From an uncultured Duncaniella sp. (GTDB lineage Bacteria > Bacteroidota > Bacteroidia > Bacteroidales > Muribaculaceae): a stretch of DNA of 54,193 nt. The stretch spans positions 1-54,193 of the forward strand of contig CAJULW010000019.1 in the NCBI GenBank assembly GCA_910587515.1, given 5' to 3'. Every line of letters begins with the position of its first letter. The first letter of the stretch is position 1. Shown piece by piece: positions 33,884 through 41,897 of the stretch. A program made the position numbers and the translations under genes. Under the pieces are notes generated by a model, which made no database searches, was not told the origin of the DNA, and saw nothing but the letters and a program-made list of their open reading frames with translations.

Positions 33884-36247
33884 CTATTCCGCAAGAAGCC
33901 TCAGTTCATAGACATGAGGTGTTGACTTCATATCACAGCGCGACACCCGAAGCTCGATCTTATCTTTACCATCTATAAGCTTTTGTGGAATTTCGAATTC
34001 CTGTGAAACAATCATGTCGGGCGATGTCGATGCAAAGCGGCACAATTCATTCCCGTCAATAAAAACAATGGCGTCACGTCGTGCTTCGGGACGGAAAGTG
34101 ACTCGCAGACGTTTAACCACGCTTCCTTTTGTCGACATTTTATAAGCGAACCATCCGGAAGCGACACGCCAATGACGACCGTCGTCATCACCTGCCGAAG
34201 ATTTTTCCATCGTTACAAAATGATCACTTTCCGGCTGCTGTTCGCCACAGACAACCTTGTCAGCCGTAATCTCTTCAATTGCAAGCTTACGCTGCTCGTC
34301 AATACCCAATTCCTCTTTGACAGATATCCATTCCGATTCGGTATAGACAGGCCAATAAACCATATAGCGGCATTCATGCAACCCGAAAAACGGTTCAAGT
34401 ATCATGCCTTCATATTTCGGCAGACTCAAACCACGCAGACGAAAAGACAATGGCTTTTGCCCGTCAGGCTCAAAATGATTCAAAAGATCATTTCTATCAC
34501 TTATAACAGCAGGAATCTCGTCAAGCCCAATCATAGGCCCCTTGGCTACATGAGAGCCCCGTCCTTCATCAGCGAAAAGACCGTCAAGCCTCTCCTTGCC
34601 GATATTCGCTGCCAACACCAAAGGCCCATAGACAAAAGAATAATAAGACGATGAGTCGGGAATCCGTTCAGCGCGCAGAGACATCGGCAGGCTTACAGTC
34701 AGACTGTCGCCCCGAGACCATTCGCGTTTCACGCATATATATCCGTTGTCAATCCTTACGTCAAAAGGCGAGCCGTTCAACGTCACTTCCACGCCGTCTC
34801 TGTCAGTCCAACCGGGACAACGCATAAATAATGTGAAGTCTTCTTTACCATACGTCTCATCGATAACAATTGTCGTTGATTCCTCGAAAGGGAAAGCGTT
34901 GCGCTGCTCTATCACAGCGTCACCCCATTTCAATATCGACGGAATAAAAAGATTGACATACAAACTGTCCCCTCTATGACTGTAGATTGTCTCTCCGTAT
35001 CGCGCATGGTTCTCCATACCAGAACCGACACAACACCAAAAACTCGTCTGTGGCTGAGAATATACCTTATAATGACCCGGACGCATAGGCGTGAAATATA
35101 CAAAACCTCCCTGAACAGGGTTTTGTGACGAAAGAATATGATTATAGATAGCCCGTTCATAATAATCCATGTAACGAGGATCACCGGAAGTCTCATAAAG
35201 CATCTTTGTCAGACGCAATATGTTATATGTATTGCAGGTCTCAGGTCCCTGCTCACTCGAAAGCATAGAGCCGAAATCGTCCGAAGGATGGAAATGTTCG
35301 CAGACGCTATTTCCTCCAATGCTTACACTACGGTTACCAACCACAGTATGCCAAAAATATTCCGATGCCTCATCCCATTGCCTGTCATGAGCCAAATCCG
35401 CGATTCTCTTGAATCCTATCACTTTAGGTATCTGCGTATTAGCATGCATACCAGTCAATCGATCCTCGCGAGCGATCAATGGCTCCAGCAACACACGATG
35501 AGAAAAACGTCGCGCAAGCCCTATATATCGATCATCGCCCGTGATAGCGGCCACATCGGCAAATATTTCGTTCAGACCACCATGCTCACTGATCAACATA
35601 TCCTGAATCTGGCTGTCCGTAAGCCCCGAGGTCAAACGCAGCATCCAATCTGCCAACTTCACAAGCATATCGCGAGCAGTCTCACGCCCGGCCTGTAGAT
35701 ATGCGTCACGCAACCCGGCATATATCTTATGTATATTATAGAGCGGGACCCAAGCTCCGTTAAGGCCGAAACCATTGGCATCGATCTTGCCTTCGGAAAT
35801 TTCCGTCCATATACGCTTACTGCCAGGCACACCACCTATATAACCGTCGACCGACGCGTCCTGACACCTTTTGAGTTCTCCGAGCATGTAGTCAAGACGA
35901 TATGATATCTCCTCATTTCCTGTCGAAGCATACATATAGGCCATAGCCGAAAGATAATGACCTCCTATATGGCCGTCGAGACCAGAATTTTCCCAGTTCG
36001 GATAGCTCTCTGCTTTAGGACTCAAGCCGGCCTCTCGTAGATACGGGGCAAGGAGTCTGTCGGCATCAAGACCAAGCAGATAACAAATATCCAAATCCTG
36101 AGCGTGTTTGAACGGACTCTCCGTCAACCTAACATCTCTTACAGCAAAAGATTCGACATATTTTTCAGTCGACGCATACAGTGACAAAGGCGTTAGAAAC
36201 ACGACCGAAATTGCAATTGCCGAAACAAATCTATTTATCGATACCAT
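33884..36247 (-). CDS. GH127 beta-L-arabinofuranosidase-like enzyme
   Basis: The 787-aa product has a signal peptide (AIAISVVFLTPLSLYAS) and the full (alpha/alpha)6 barrel of glycoside hydrolase family 127 (DUF1680). The Zn/cysteine active site described for HypBA1 (E322, E338, C340, C417, C418) is matched here by E317 (SVCEHFHP), E336 and C338 (GPETCNTYN), and C405/C406 (FWCCVGSGMENHARYG), so catalysis with the cysteine nucleophile is expected. The region after about residue 660 is an extra beta-sandwich ending (GRHWRVASGWFAYKMS) like the DUF6805-type tail of Bacteroidales members. Likely substrate is beta-linked arabinofuranose in plant glycoproteins or pectin side chains. The nearest genes are gdhA and a tRNA, so it is not part of a SusCD locus within this window. 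Confidence 0.9.
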   Translation of the reverse strand: MVSINRFVSAIAISVVFLTPLSLYASTEKYVESFAVRDVRLTESPFKHAQDLDICYLLGLDADRLLAPYLREAGLSPKAESYPNWENSGLDGHIGGHYLSAMAYMYASTGNEEISYRLDYMLGELKRCQDASVDGYIGGVPGSKRIWTEISEGKIDANGFGLNGAWVPLYNIHKIYAGLRDAYLQAGRETARDMLVKLADWMLRLTSGLTDSQIQDMLISEHGGLNEIFADVAAITGDDRYIGLARRFSHRVLLEPLIAREDRLTGMHANTQIPKVIGFKRIADLAHDRQWDEASEYFWHTVVGNRSVSIGGNSVCEHFHPSDDFGSMLSSEQGPETCNTYNILRLTKMLYETSGDPRYMDYYERAIYNHILSSQNPVQGGFVYFTPMRPGHYKVYSQPQTSFWCCVGSGMENHARYGETIYSHRGDSLYVNLFIPSILKWGDAVIEQRNAFPFEESTTIVIDETYGKEDFTLFMRCPGWTDRDGVEVTLNGSPFDVRIDNGYICVKREWSRGDSLTVSLPMSLRAERIPDSSSYYSFVYGPLVLAANIGKERLDGLFADEGRGSHVAKGPMIGLDEIPAVISDRNDLLNHFEPDGQKPLSFRLRGLSLPKYEGMILEPFFGLHECRYMVYWPVYTESEWISVKEELGIDEQRKLAIEEITADKVVCGEQQPESDHFVTMEKSSAGDDDGRHWRVASGWFAYKMSTKGSVVKRLRVTFRPEARRDAIVFIDGNELCRFASTSPDMIVSQEFEIPQKLIDGKDKIELRVSRCDMKSTPHVYELRLLAE

Positions 36248-36561
36248 AGCAAAATTTTAATTCGCCATTAAAATTAAAAAATCCTTTTCAAACCAGCAAT
36301 CACATTCGAATTCACTTATCAAACCTACATCTCATTCAATACAAATAATTGCGCTTCAGACACATCCCAGCCCCAATGGCATACATTTCATCATGTATGG
36401 AAGCAATTTCATTTTGATTTCTTCAGCCTATAACACAATCGTATAAACAGACATTCAATAATTCTTTTCGACGTTTATGAAACGTTTCATATAGCGAACC
36501 GTTGAAACTACTATGATCAGTACCGATACAAAGAAAGGGCCATCAAATGATGACCCTTGTG
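36248..36561. other. AT-rich intergenic region between GH127 and tRNA-Arg
   Basis: This 314-base stretch holds no coding-like ORF. A minus-strand TAGGTTTG at 36327-36320 is a possible -7 box for the GH127 gene, without a matching -33. The only other feature is the sequence following the tRNA, GAAAGGGCCATCAAATGATG on the plus strand, which shows no clear terminator for the tRNA. Confidence 0.45.
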
Positions 36562-36635
36562 TGATCCGGATGCGACTCGAACGCATGACCGTCTGCTTAG
36601 AAGGCAGATGCTCTATCCAGCTGAGCTACCGGACC
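36562..36635 (-). tRNA. tRNA-Arg (anticodon TCT)
   Basis: The minus strand folds as a complete 74-base tRNA. The acceptor arm is GGTCCGG with CCGGATC, discriminator A; the D arm is GCTC...GAGC; the anticodon stem is TCTGC/GCAGA with loop CTTCTAA, giving anticodon TCT for AGA/AGG; the T arm is ATGCG-TTCGAGT-CGCAT. The 3' CCA is not encoded. A strong promoter lies 19 bases upstream. Confidence 0.95.
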
Positions 36636-36653
36636 GACCTTATTTTGGTGGTG

Positions 36654-36684
36654 CAAAGTTAGCGTTTTTTTTCGTCATTTACAA
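36654..36684 (-). promoter_or_regulatory. promoter of tRNA-Arg
   Basis: On the minus strand TTG (36684-36682), a 20-base spacer and TAACTTTG (36661-36654) match the Bacteroidota consensus, placing the start of transcription near 36648, about a dozen bases before the mature tRNA 5' end. Confidence 0.78.
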
Positions 36685-36890
36685 TAGACAAAAAACTTTC
36701 TTTTAATCTTTATTTCAGCATACGTTACACTATGAAGATTCCAATAGCAAACTTGTTTTACGCAAAATGTCCGAAAAACCGCTTTTTTCAAACATTGTTT
36801 TAAATTTCACATTTGTCACTCAGGATTAAGATCTTTAACATTACATCTCGACTGGATCAAAATTATCCAAATTTAAATGAAGTAAGCGTA

Positions 36891-36932
36891 TAGATTCAGA
36901 ATCGAAGTTTTTGCACTTCGATTCTGAATCTA
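36891..36932. promoter_or_regulatory. double palindrome next to the lysE promoter
   Basis: A 17-base arm at 36891-36907 pairs perfectly with 36916-36932 around an 8-base loop. Each arm itself contains a palindromic half: GATTCAGAATC (36893-36903) and GATTCTGAATC (36920-36930). The right arm ends 3 bases before the -33 element of lysE. No gene ends here on either strand, so an operator is more likely than a terminator. Confidence 0.5.
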
Positions 36933-36935
36933 CAA

Positions 36936-36967
36936 TTTTGTGCCCTCGCAGGGTTTTCGTAACTTTG
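36936..36967 (+). promoter_or_regulatory. Bacteroidota promoter of the LysE-family gene
   Basis: TTTTG (36936-36940), a 19-base spacer and TAACTTTG (36960-36967) match the consensus well. The start of transcription near 36973 decides the translation start at 36995 and rules out the upstream ATG at 36911. Confidence 0.82.
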
Positions 36968-36994
36968 CAGATTGTGATACATCTGCCAGTAATA

Positions 36995-37621
36995 ATGTTC
37001 AGAGGATTGCTTATAGGCATTCTCGTATCGGCTCCAATGGGGCCGATCGGAATGTTGTGTATACAACGGACCCTGAACCGGGGGAGATGGCCAGCTTTTT
37101 TTACCGGGGTAGGCGCCGGTGTAAGTGATCTTGTCTATTGCCTCCTGACCGGCCTCGGACTTTCATTTGTCACAGATTTCATCGAATCCAACCAAAGCGT
37201 CCTTCAGGTCATAGGTTCGATAGTACTTATCGTATATGCCGCCTACCTTTTCGGAGCAAATCCGTCGAGGGCGTTACAACCGGCAGCCATGCAGCCAAAC
37301 AGCTATTGGAAAGATTTCGGGACAGGCTTTCTGTTCACATTTTCCAATCCATTGATTCTATTTTTTATAATCGGACTGTTTGCCAGATTCAGTTTCCTTG
37401 CCCCAGAATTCAAGGCCTACCACTATGTCGCGGGATACATCTCGATTTTCCTCGGAGCTGTGTTGTGGTGGTTCGGTGTGACTTACTTCGTGAACAAGGT
37501 GCGACGACATTTCAACATCCGTTCGATGTGGCTTCTTAACCGGGTTTTGGCCGGAATAATATTGATAATGGGAGCAATAGGTTTCATCACCGGGGTGAAA
37601 GATATGTTTTTCACTCATTAA
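36995..37621 (+). CDS. LysE/RhtB-family exporter
   Basis: From the ATG at 36995 the product is 208 aa with the six-helix topology of LysE-type amino-acid exporters. The N-terminal family signature is visible (FRGLLIGILVSAPMGPIGMLCIQRTL in two parts, with the conserved PxGP), followed by FFTGVGAGVSDLVYCLL, the LQVIGSIVLIVYAAYLF helix, FLFTFSNPLILFFIIGLFA with the conserved NP, and two C-terminal helices (GYISIFLGAVLWWFGVTYFV, VLAGIILIMGAIGFITG). The exported compound is not known; in Bacteroidota these proteins are only annotated by family. It has its own promoter and is followed after 85 bases by a CBM9-like gene in the same direction. Confidence 0.85.
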   Translation: MFRGLLIGILVSAPMGPIGMLCIQRTLNRGRWPAFFTGVGAGVSDLVYCLLTGLGLSFVTDFIESNQSVLQVIGSIVLIVYAAYLFGANPSRALQPAAMQPNSYWKDFGTGFLFTFSNPLILFFIIGLFARFSFLAPEFKAYHYVAGYISIFLGAVLWWFGVTYFVNKVRRHFNIRSMWLLNRVLAGIILIMGAIGFITGVKDMFFTH

Positions 37622-37706
37622 GCAATCGACGGTTCAGCAATACAGACCACTCATTCGAAGATATATCATCCAATTATATAAATATCTCCCCTTAACAAAA
37701 AAAGAT

Positions 37707-38357
37707 ATGGAAAAAACACTCCACGTTCCATACATCCCGGATCTTGACTCACTCAATACAGACGAAATATTTAACCGTCTTGAATGTAACGGTGTTCGCT
37801 ACAGTATAGGCGAACTTAACTGGAAAGAGCTTTATCCTTACCATCCGCTTACCACTTTCACCATAGCCCATTCTGGCAATCGTTTGTACGTCAATTTCTT
37901 TGTGCGCTGCAACTATCTTAGAGCCATGAACTTCGCTAACAATTCACCGGTCTATGAAGATTCAAGTGTGCTTCTTTTCCTGCAACCGGAAAACACAGAG
38001 GAGTATTGGAATTTCGAATTCAACTGCATAGGAGCCATCAAGGCTTCGCATCGCACTACAAGAAACCGCCCCATCCCACTAACAGACGCAGAGATCTCCA
38101 CGATAGGTGTGCTTCCATCGTGCGGCCGACGGCCATTCCGCGAAGTAGAGGGCCTTTTCACCTGGGATCTTCTTGCGGCCATTCCTTTAGGACTACTTGA
38201 AATACAATATTCCGGAAAGCCTATAGAACTTAAAGGAAATTTCTATAAGTGCGCATCCGGAACTTCGCAACCACATTATCTAAGTTGGACACCTGTTAAA
38301 ACCCCGACACCAGATTTCCATCGTCCCGAATCATTCGGAAAAATAATACTTGAATAG
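37707..38357 (+). CDS. CBM9-like carbohydrate-binding protein
   Basis: The 216-aa product matches the carbohydrate-binding family 9-like (DOMON-type) proteins of Bacteroidales. It has no signal peptide. The beta-sandwich strands carry aromatic residues (RLYVNFFVRCNYLRAM, SSVLLFLQPENTEEYWNFEFNCIGAI split), with a conserved FTWDLLAAIPLGLL strand, LKGNFYKCASGTSQPHYLSWTPV in two parts, and the family-typical ending PDFHRPESFGKIILE. In homologues this domain often follows the catalytic part of a secreted enzyme; here it stands alone, apparently cytoplasmic. Its ligand is not known. A terminator follows at 38383-38427. Confidence 0.72.
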   Translation: MEKTLHVPYIPDLDSLNTDEIFNRLECNGVRYSIGELNWKELYPYHPLTTFTIAHSGNRLYVNFFVRCNYLRAMNFANNSPVYEDSSVLLFLQPENTEEYWNFEFNCIGAIKASHRTTRNRPIPLTDAEISTIGVLPSCGRRPFREVEGLFTWDLLAAIPLGLLEIQYSGKPIELKGNFYKCASGTSQPHYLSWTPVKTPTPDFHRPESFGKIILE

Positions 38358-38382
38358 CCCCAAACCTCCAATATAAAATAAG

Positions 38383-38427
38383 GCGAGACCAATACTATAA
38401 GTTGTACCGGTCTCGCTCTGATTTTTC
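38383..38427 (+). terminator. intrinsic terminator after the CBM9-like gene
   Basis: GCGAGACC (38383-38390) pairs with GGTCTCGC (38409-38416), followed by TCTGATTTTT. It lies 25 bases after the stop. Confidence 0.65.
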
Positions 38428-38475
38428 CAATATTACAGCCACAAGCCGTATATGTCTATCTTTTTTTAAAAAAAT

Positions 38476-39372
38476 TTAGACAAGATGGCCGATCAACTGC
38501 TCGCGGTCTCCAGGAAGGAGGTCTATCACTGGGATTTCCACCATTGTATAAGCACCTGGAGCGAGACGCATGGATGCGCGTGCCACTCCGACAAGAAGCT
38601 GTGCCGTAAGGGCGGGATTATTTATAGTCATATTGAATTCAAATCGCTGATTCTGAGTCTTGCCAGAAACACCTTTACGGACCATGTGGACACCATGACC
38701 CATATCCTTGACAGCGTCGACACTTTCGACGGCCATCACATGCGTTTCGTCGGAAGCGAAATACGGATCTTCTTTGACTGCCTTCGCGACATCTACAAGA
38801 TCAGCGCCCTGCTCAAGTTCTACATACACCATACGACGGTGCATTCCGTCTCCTTTTGGCATAGTCATTGAAAGAGCGTTCTTAACTCCCTTTTTGGATT
38901 TCACACAAACAGTGTGCCCCATACTCATACCGGGACCGAAATTAGTATATGTCAACCCTTTAGGGGCAGCGGCTTCAAGAAGAGTACGCACAATTGAATC
39001 GCTTCCCGGATCCCAGCCCGCTGAAATCACCGCTACACGTCCGGCCTTTTGGGCCGCTTCTCCAAGCGAACGACGCAAATCCACAATAGACGTATGAATA
39101 TCGAAACTGTCTACCGTATTTATACCCATGGCAAGATATTCAAGCGCATACTTTTCAACCTCACGTGTAGGAGTGGCAAGAATAGCCACATCGACATGCC
39201 CGAGTTCGCGGATATCCGTTACGACCTTGTAGGAAGCGAGTTCGGCAGGAATATCCGATGCGTTTCGACGTACGACTCCCACTATCTCAAAATCCGACGC
39301 GCTCTCAAGAGCTTCGATTGTATACCTGCCAATGTTGCCGTAGCCAACTACGGCTGCTCTGATTTTTTTCAT
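38476..39372 (-). CDS. ddh: meso-diaminopimelate D-dehydrogenase
   Basis: Ddh makes meso-diaminopimelate from tetrahydrodipicolinate in one NADPH-dependent amination, a shortcut to lysine and peptidoglycan. The 298-aa product has an N-terminal Rossmann motif (AAVVGYGNIGRYTIEAL), VVRRNASDIP, the ILATPTREVEKYALEYL region, NTVDSFDIH, and the active-site stretch VISAGWDPGSDSIVRTLLEA, followed by NFGPGMSMGHTVCVK, all family features. The gene lies downstream of ackA but a terminator at 39396-39439 separates them. No clear promoter is seen in the short gap. Confidence 0.94.
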   Translation of the reverse strand: MKKIRAAVVGYGNIGRYTIEALESASDFEIVGVVRRNASDIPAELASYKVVTDIRELGHVDVAILATPTREVEKYALEYLAMGINTVDSFDIHTSIVDLRRSLGEAAQKAGRVAVISAGWDPGSDSIVRTLLEAAAPKGLTYTNFGPGMSMGHTVCVKSKKGVKNALSMTMPKGDGMHRRMVYVELEQGADLVDVAKAVKEDPYFASDETHVMAVESVDAVKDMGHGVHMVRKGVSGKTQNQRFEFNMTINNPALTAQLLVGVARASMRLAPGAYTMVEIPVIDLLPGDREQLIGHLV

Positions 39373-39395
39373 ATCTACATTATTAAAATTTGTTT

Positions 39396-39439
39396 AAAAA
39401 ATCAGTACCGGAGCAATCATCAACGATCCTCCGGTACTG
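39396..39439 (-). terminator. intrinsic terminator of pta-ackA
   Basis: On the minus strand an 11-bp perfect stem, CAGTACCGGAG (39439-39429) with 39413-39403, is followed by ATTTTTTAAAC. It ends pta-ackA before ddh. Confidence 0.85.
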
Positions 39440-39449
39440 TATGTATATC

Positions 39450-40652
39450 CTATTTTTTGGAAACTATCGATTCGGTATCACGGGCAATCATAAGCTCCTC
39501 GTCAGTCGGGATAACCACGACTTTGACTTTGGAGGCAGGGGTCGAAATCACAGCTTCTTTCCCGCGCAGCCCGAGATTGAATTCCTTATCGATCTCGACT
39601 CCCATAAATCCGAGAGGGGCGCACACGTTCTCTCGAAGCGATGTCTGGTTTTCACCAACACCACCAGTGAAAACAATTATGTCAACTCCGCCCATTTCCG
39701 CAGCGTACGCACCGATATATTTTGTGATTCGCTGTTCGTACATATCAAGGGCAAGAGTCGCGCGCTCGTCTCCGGCATTTACCGCAGCCTCAATCTCACG
39801 CATGTCGCTTGATATTTCGGATATGCCAAGGACACCGCTCTCTTTGTTGATGATCTTCTGGAGATCCGTAGCTGAAAGATTATGCTTAAGCATCAGGAAC
39901 ACCAACGCTCCGGGATCGACATCACCGACACGCGTCCCCATCATGAGTCCCTCGGTCGGAGTAAGCCCCATGGTAGTGTCAATGCTCTGCCCTGCTTTGA
40001 CTGCGGTAATCGAACCTCCGTTGCCGACATGACATGTAATTATCTTTTGATCCTTTATATCGACACCGAGAAATTCACATACCCGTTGTGACACGTAGCG
40101 ATGGCTTGTTCCATGAAATCCGTAACGACGCACACCGTCTTCCTTATAATATTTGTAAGGAAGCGCATATAGAAACGATTTTGCCGGCATGGTTTGATGG
40201 AAAGCCGTATCAAACACAGCCACCTGCGGAGTCGAAGGCATGAGAGTGGTTATGGCCTCTATACCGGTCATGTTTGCCGGATTGTGCAAAGGAGCGATAT
40301 CATAGCACTGTTTGATCATATCCTTAACCTCGTCATTGATCAGAACACTTTTACTAAATTTCTCAGCTCCATGAACCACACGATGGCCAACAGCGTCAAT
40401 TTCGTTATATCCATTGATGCATCCTTCTACAGCGTCAGTGAGGATATTGAGTATAGCCTGAACAGCTCCGTTATGATCAACAAGTCCGAGTTCAAGCACG
40501 GCTTTTGAACCGTCGTTTTTCTTATATTTCAAAAAACCGTCGTTAAGACCGATTTTCTCGACACCACCTTCGGCAAGAAGCGCATCGTCGGCCGTGTCGA
40601 TAAGTTTATATTTCACGGAACTGCTACCGCAATTCAACACTAATATTTTCAT
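39450..40652 (-). CDS. ackA: acetate kinase
   Basis: AckA converts acetyl phosphate and ADP to acetate and ATP, the energy-yielding step of acetate fermentation. The 400-aa product has family length and motifs: VLNCGSSSVKYKLID at the N-terminus, AVGHRVVHGAEKFS near residue 118, YGFHGTSHRYVS near 174, HVGNGGSITAVKAGQSIDTTMGLTPTEGLMMGTRVGDVDP in the 205-245 region (as consecutive motifs), and IIVFTGGVGENQ near 320. It lies 24 bases after pta on the same strand, forming the usual pta-ackA unit. Confidence 0.96.
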   Translation of the reverse strand: MKILVLNCGSSSVKYKLIDTADDALLAEGGVEKIGLNDGFLKYKKNDGSKAVLELGLVDHNGAVQAILNILTDAVEGCINGYNEIDAVGHRVVHGAEKFSKSVLINDEVKDMIKQCYDIAPLHNPANMTGIEAITTLMPSTPQVAVFDTAFHQTMPAKSFLYALPYKYYKEDGVRRYGFHGTSHRYVSQRVCEFLGVDIKDQKIITCHVGNGGSITAVKAGQSIDTTMGLTPTEGLMMGTRVGDVDPGALVFLMLKHNLSATDLQKIINKESGVLGISEISSDMREIEAAVNAGDERATLALDMYEQRITKYIGAYAAEMGGVDIIVFTGGVGENQTSLRENVCAPLGFMGVEIDKEFNLGLRGKEAVISTPASKVKVVVIPTDEELMIARDTESIVSKK

Positions 40653-40676
40653 GACTTAAATATATTTTAACGGAAC

Positions 40677-41693
40677 TTATTCAGCTTCCTTAAGGCCGAT
40701 AGCCTGGTTGCATGTGATGATAATGGTCTTGTAGATATCTTCCGGGAAACATCCGCGGGAAAGGTCGTTGACAGGAGCCGCGAGACCTTGAAGCACGGGG
40801 CCTACTGCCTGCACGCCACCGAGACGCTGCACAAGTTTGTAAGCTATATTGCCTACTTCAAGCGATGGGAATACAAGAACGTTGGCACGGCCTGAAAGAG
40901 GACTGTTCGGAGCCTTGCTGTTAGCTACGCTCGGGACGAGCGCGGCATCTGCCTGGAGTTCTCCGTCAAGAACCAATTCAGGATCCATCTTATGAGCGAT
41001 CTCAGCAGCCTCGATCACCTTGTCGACACGCTCGCTCTTTGCACTGCCTTTGGTCGAGAAGCTCAGAATAGCGACACGAGGTTCGATTCCTGCGATATCA
41101 CGTGCGGTCTTTGCCGCAGAAACCGCAATCTGTGCGAGCTGAGCGGCATCAGGTTCTGGAACAACCGCGCAATCGGCAAATATCAACAGACCGTTGGAAC
41201 CATAATTGGAACCTTCTGGAAGCACCATAACGAACGCACCAGAAACCACATCTATACCTGGCATTGTCTTGATCACCTGGAAAGCAGCGCGAAGAACGTT
41301 GCCTGTTGTATTGAGCGCACCGGCGACTTGTCCGTCAGCATCGCCCGACTTGACCATCAGGCAGCCAAGATATAACGGATTGGCCGAAGTCATGCGCGCT
41401 TCCTCCATGGTAATACCTTTTTTCTTACGAAGGTCAAAATAAAGAGGCGCGTATTTGTCAATTACAGTTTCGTCAGCCGGATTGACGATAGTAGCCTTGT
41501 CGATATTTTCAAGTTTGAGATCATTAGCCATAGCCTTGATCTCAACCGGATCACCGATAAGGATTATATCCGCGATCCCATCTTTTATAATACGGTCAGC
41601 GGCTGTAAGTGTACGGGGTTCATTGCCTTCAGGAAGGACGATGCGTTGGCGTTTGGATTTCGCCTTTGCTGTAAGTTTTTCAAAAAGACCCAT
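40677..41693 (-). CDS. pta: phosphate acetyltransferase
   Basis: Pta converts acetyl-CoA and phosphate to acetyl phosphate and pairs with AckA. The 338-aa product is the short form without the N-terminal regulatory domain. Motifs are RIVLPEGNEPRTL near residue 17, DGQVAGALNTTGNVLRAA near 120, SGAFVMVLPEGS, FADCAVVPEPDAAQLAQIA near 175, ILSFSTKGSAKSERVDKV near 210, and VLVFPSLEVGNIAYKLVQRLGG near 275. A consensus promoter lies at 41799-41830. Confidence 0.96.
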   Translation of the reverse strand: MGLFEKLTAKAKSKRQRIVLPEGNEPRTLTAADRIIKDGIADIILIGDPVEIKAMANDLKLENIDKATIVNPADETVIDKYAPLYFDLRKKKGITMEEARMTSANPLYLGCLMVKSGDADGQVAGALNTTGNVLRAAFQVIKTMPGIDVVSGAFVMVLPEGSNYGSNGLLIFADCAVVPEPDAAQLAQIAVSAAKTARDIAGIEPRVAILSFSTKGSAKSERVDKVIEAAEIAHKMDPELVLDGELQADAALVPSVANSKAPNSPLSGRANVLVFPSLEVGNIAYKLVQRLGGVQAVGPVLQGLAAPVNDLSRGCFPEDIYKTIIITCNQAIGLKEAE

Positions 41694-41798
41694 AACGGTA
41701 TGTTGATTTAAAATTAAAGTCGTTTATTTCTTATGACTGTTTCAAAATAATCAAAATCACAAGACCGCAAAGTATATCTGAGATCTGTAATCATTATG

Positions 41799-41830
41799 CA
41801 AAGATACAATCATTTCCCCGCTTTTCCAAA
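41799..41830 (-). promoter_or_regulatory. Bacteroidota promoter of pta-ackA
   Basis: On the minus strand TTTTG-like bases (41830-41827 read TTTG), a 20-base spacer and TATCTTTG (41806-41799) fit the consensus. Transcription would start near 41793, giving a leader of about 100 bases. Confidence 0.78.
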
Positions 41831-41897
41831 ATAAAATAATCACCCTTTTTCCGCGTTAAAATATCAAGAATATTCTATAAATCGCATACAGATAAAG

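Noticed and set aside
36911..36994. Upstream ATG for the LysE-family gene
   Set aside because: It precedes the promoter at 36936-36967 and would add residues overlapping the palindrome; the ATG at 36995 begins the family signature.
39049..40032. 327-codon plus-strand ORF opposite ddh and ackA
   Set aside because: It spans the real genes and their terminator in antisense and has no recognisable domains.
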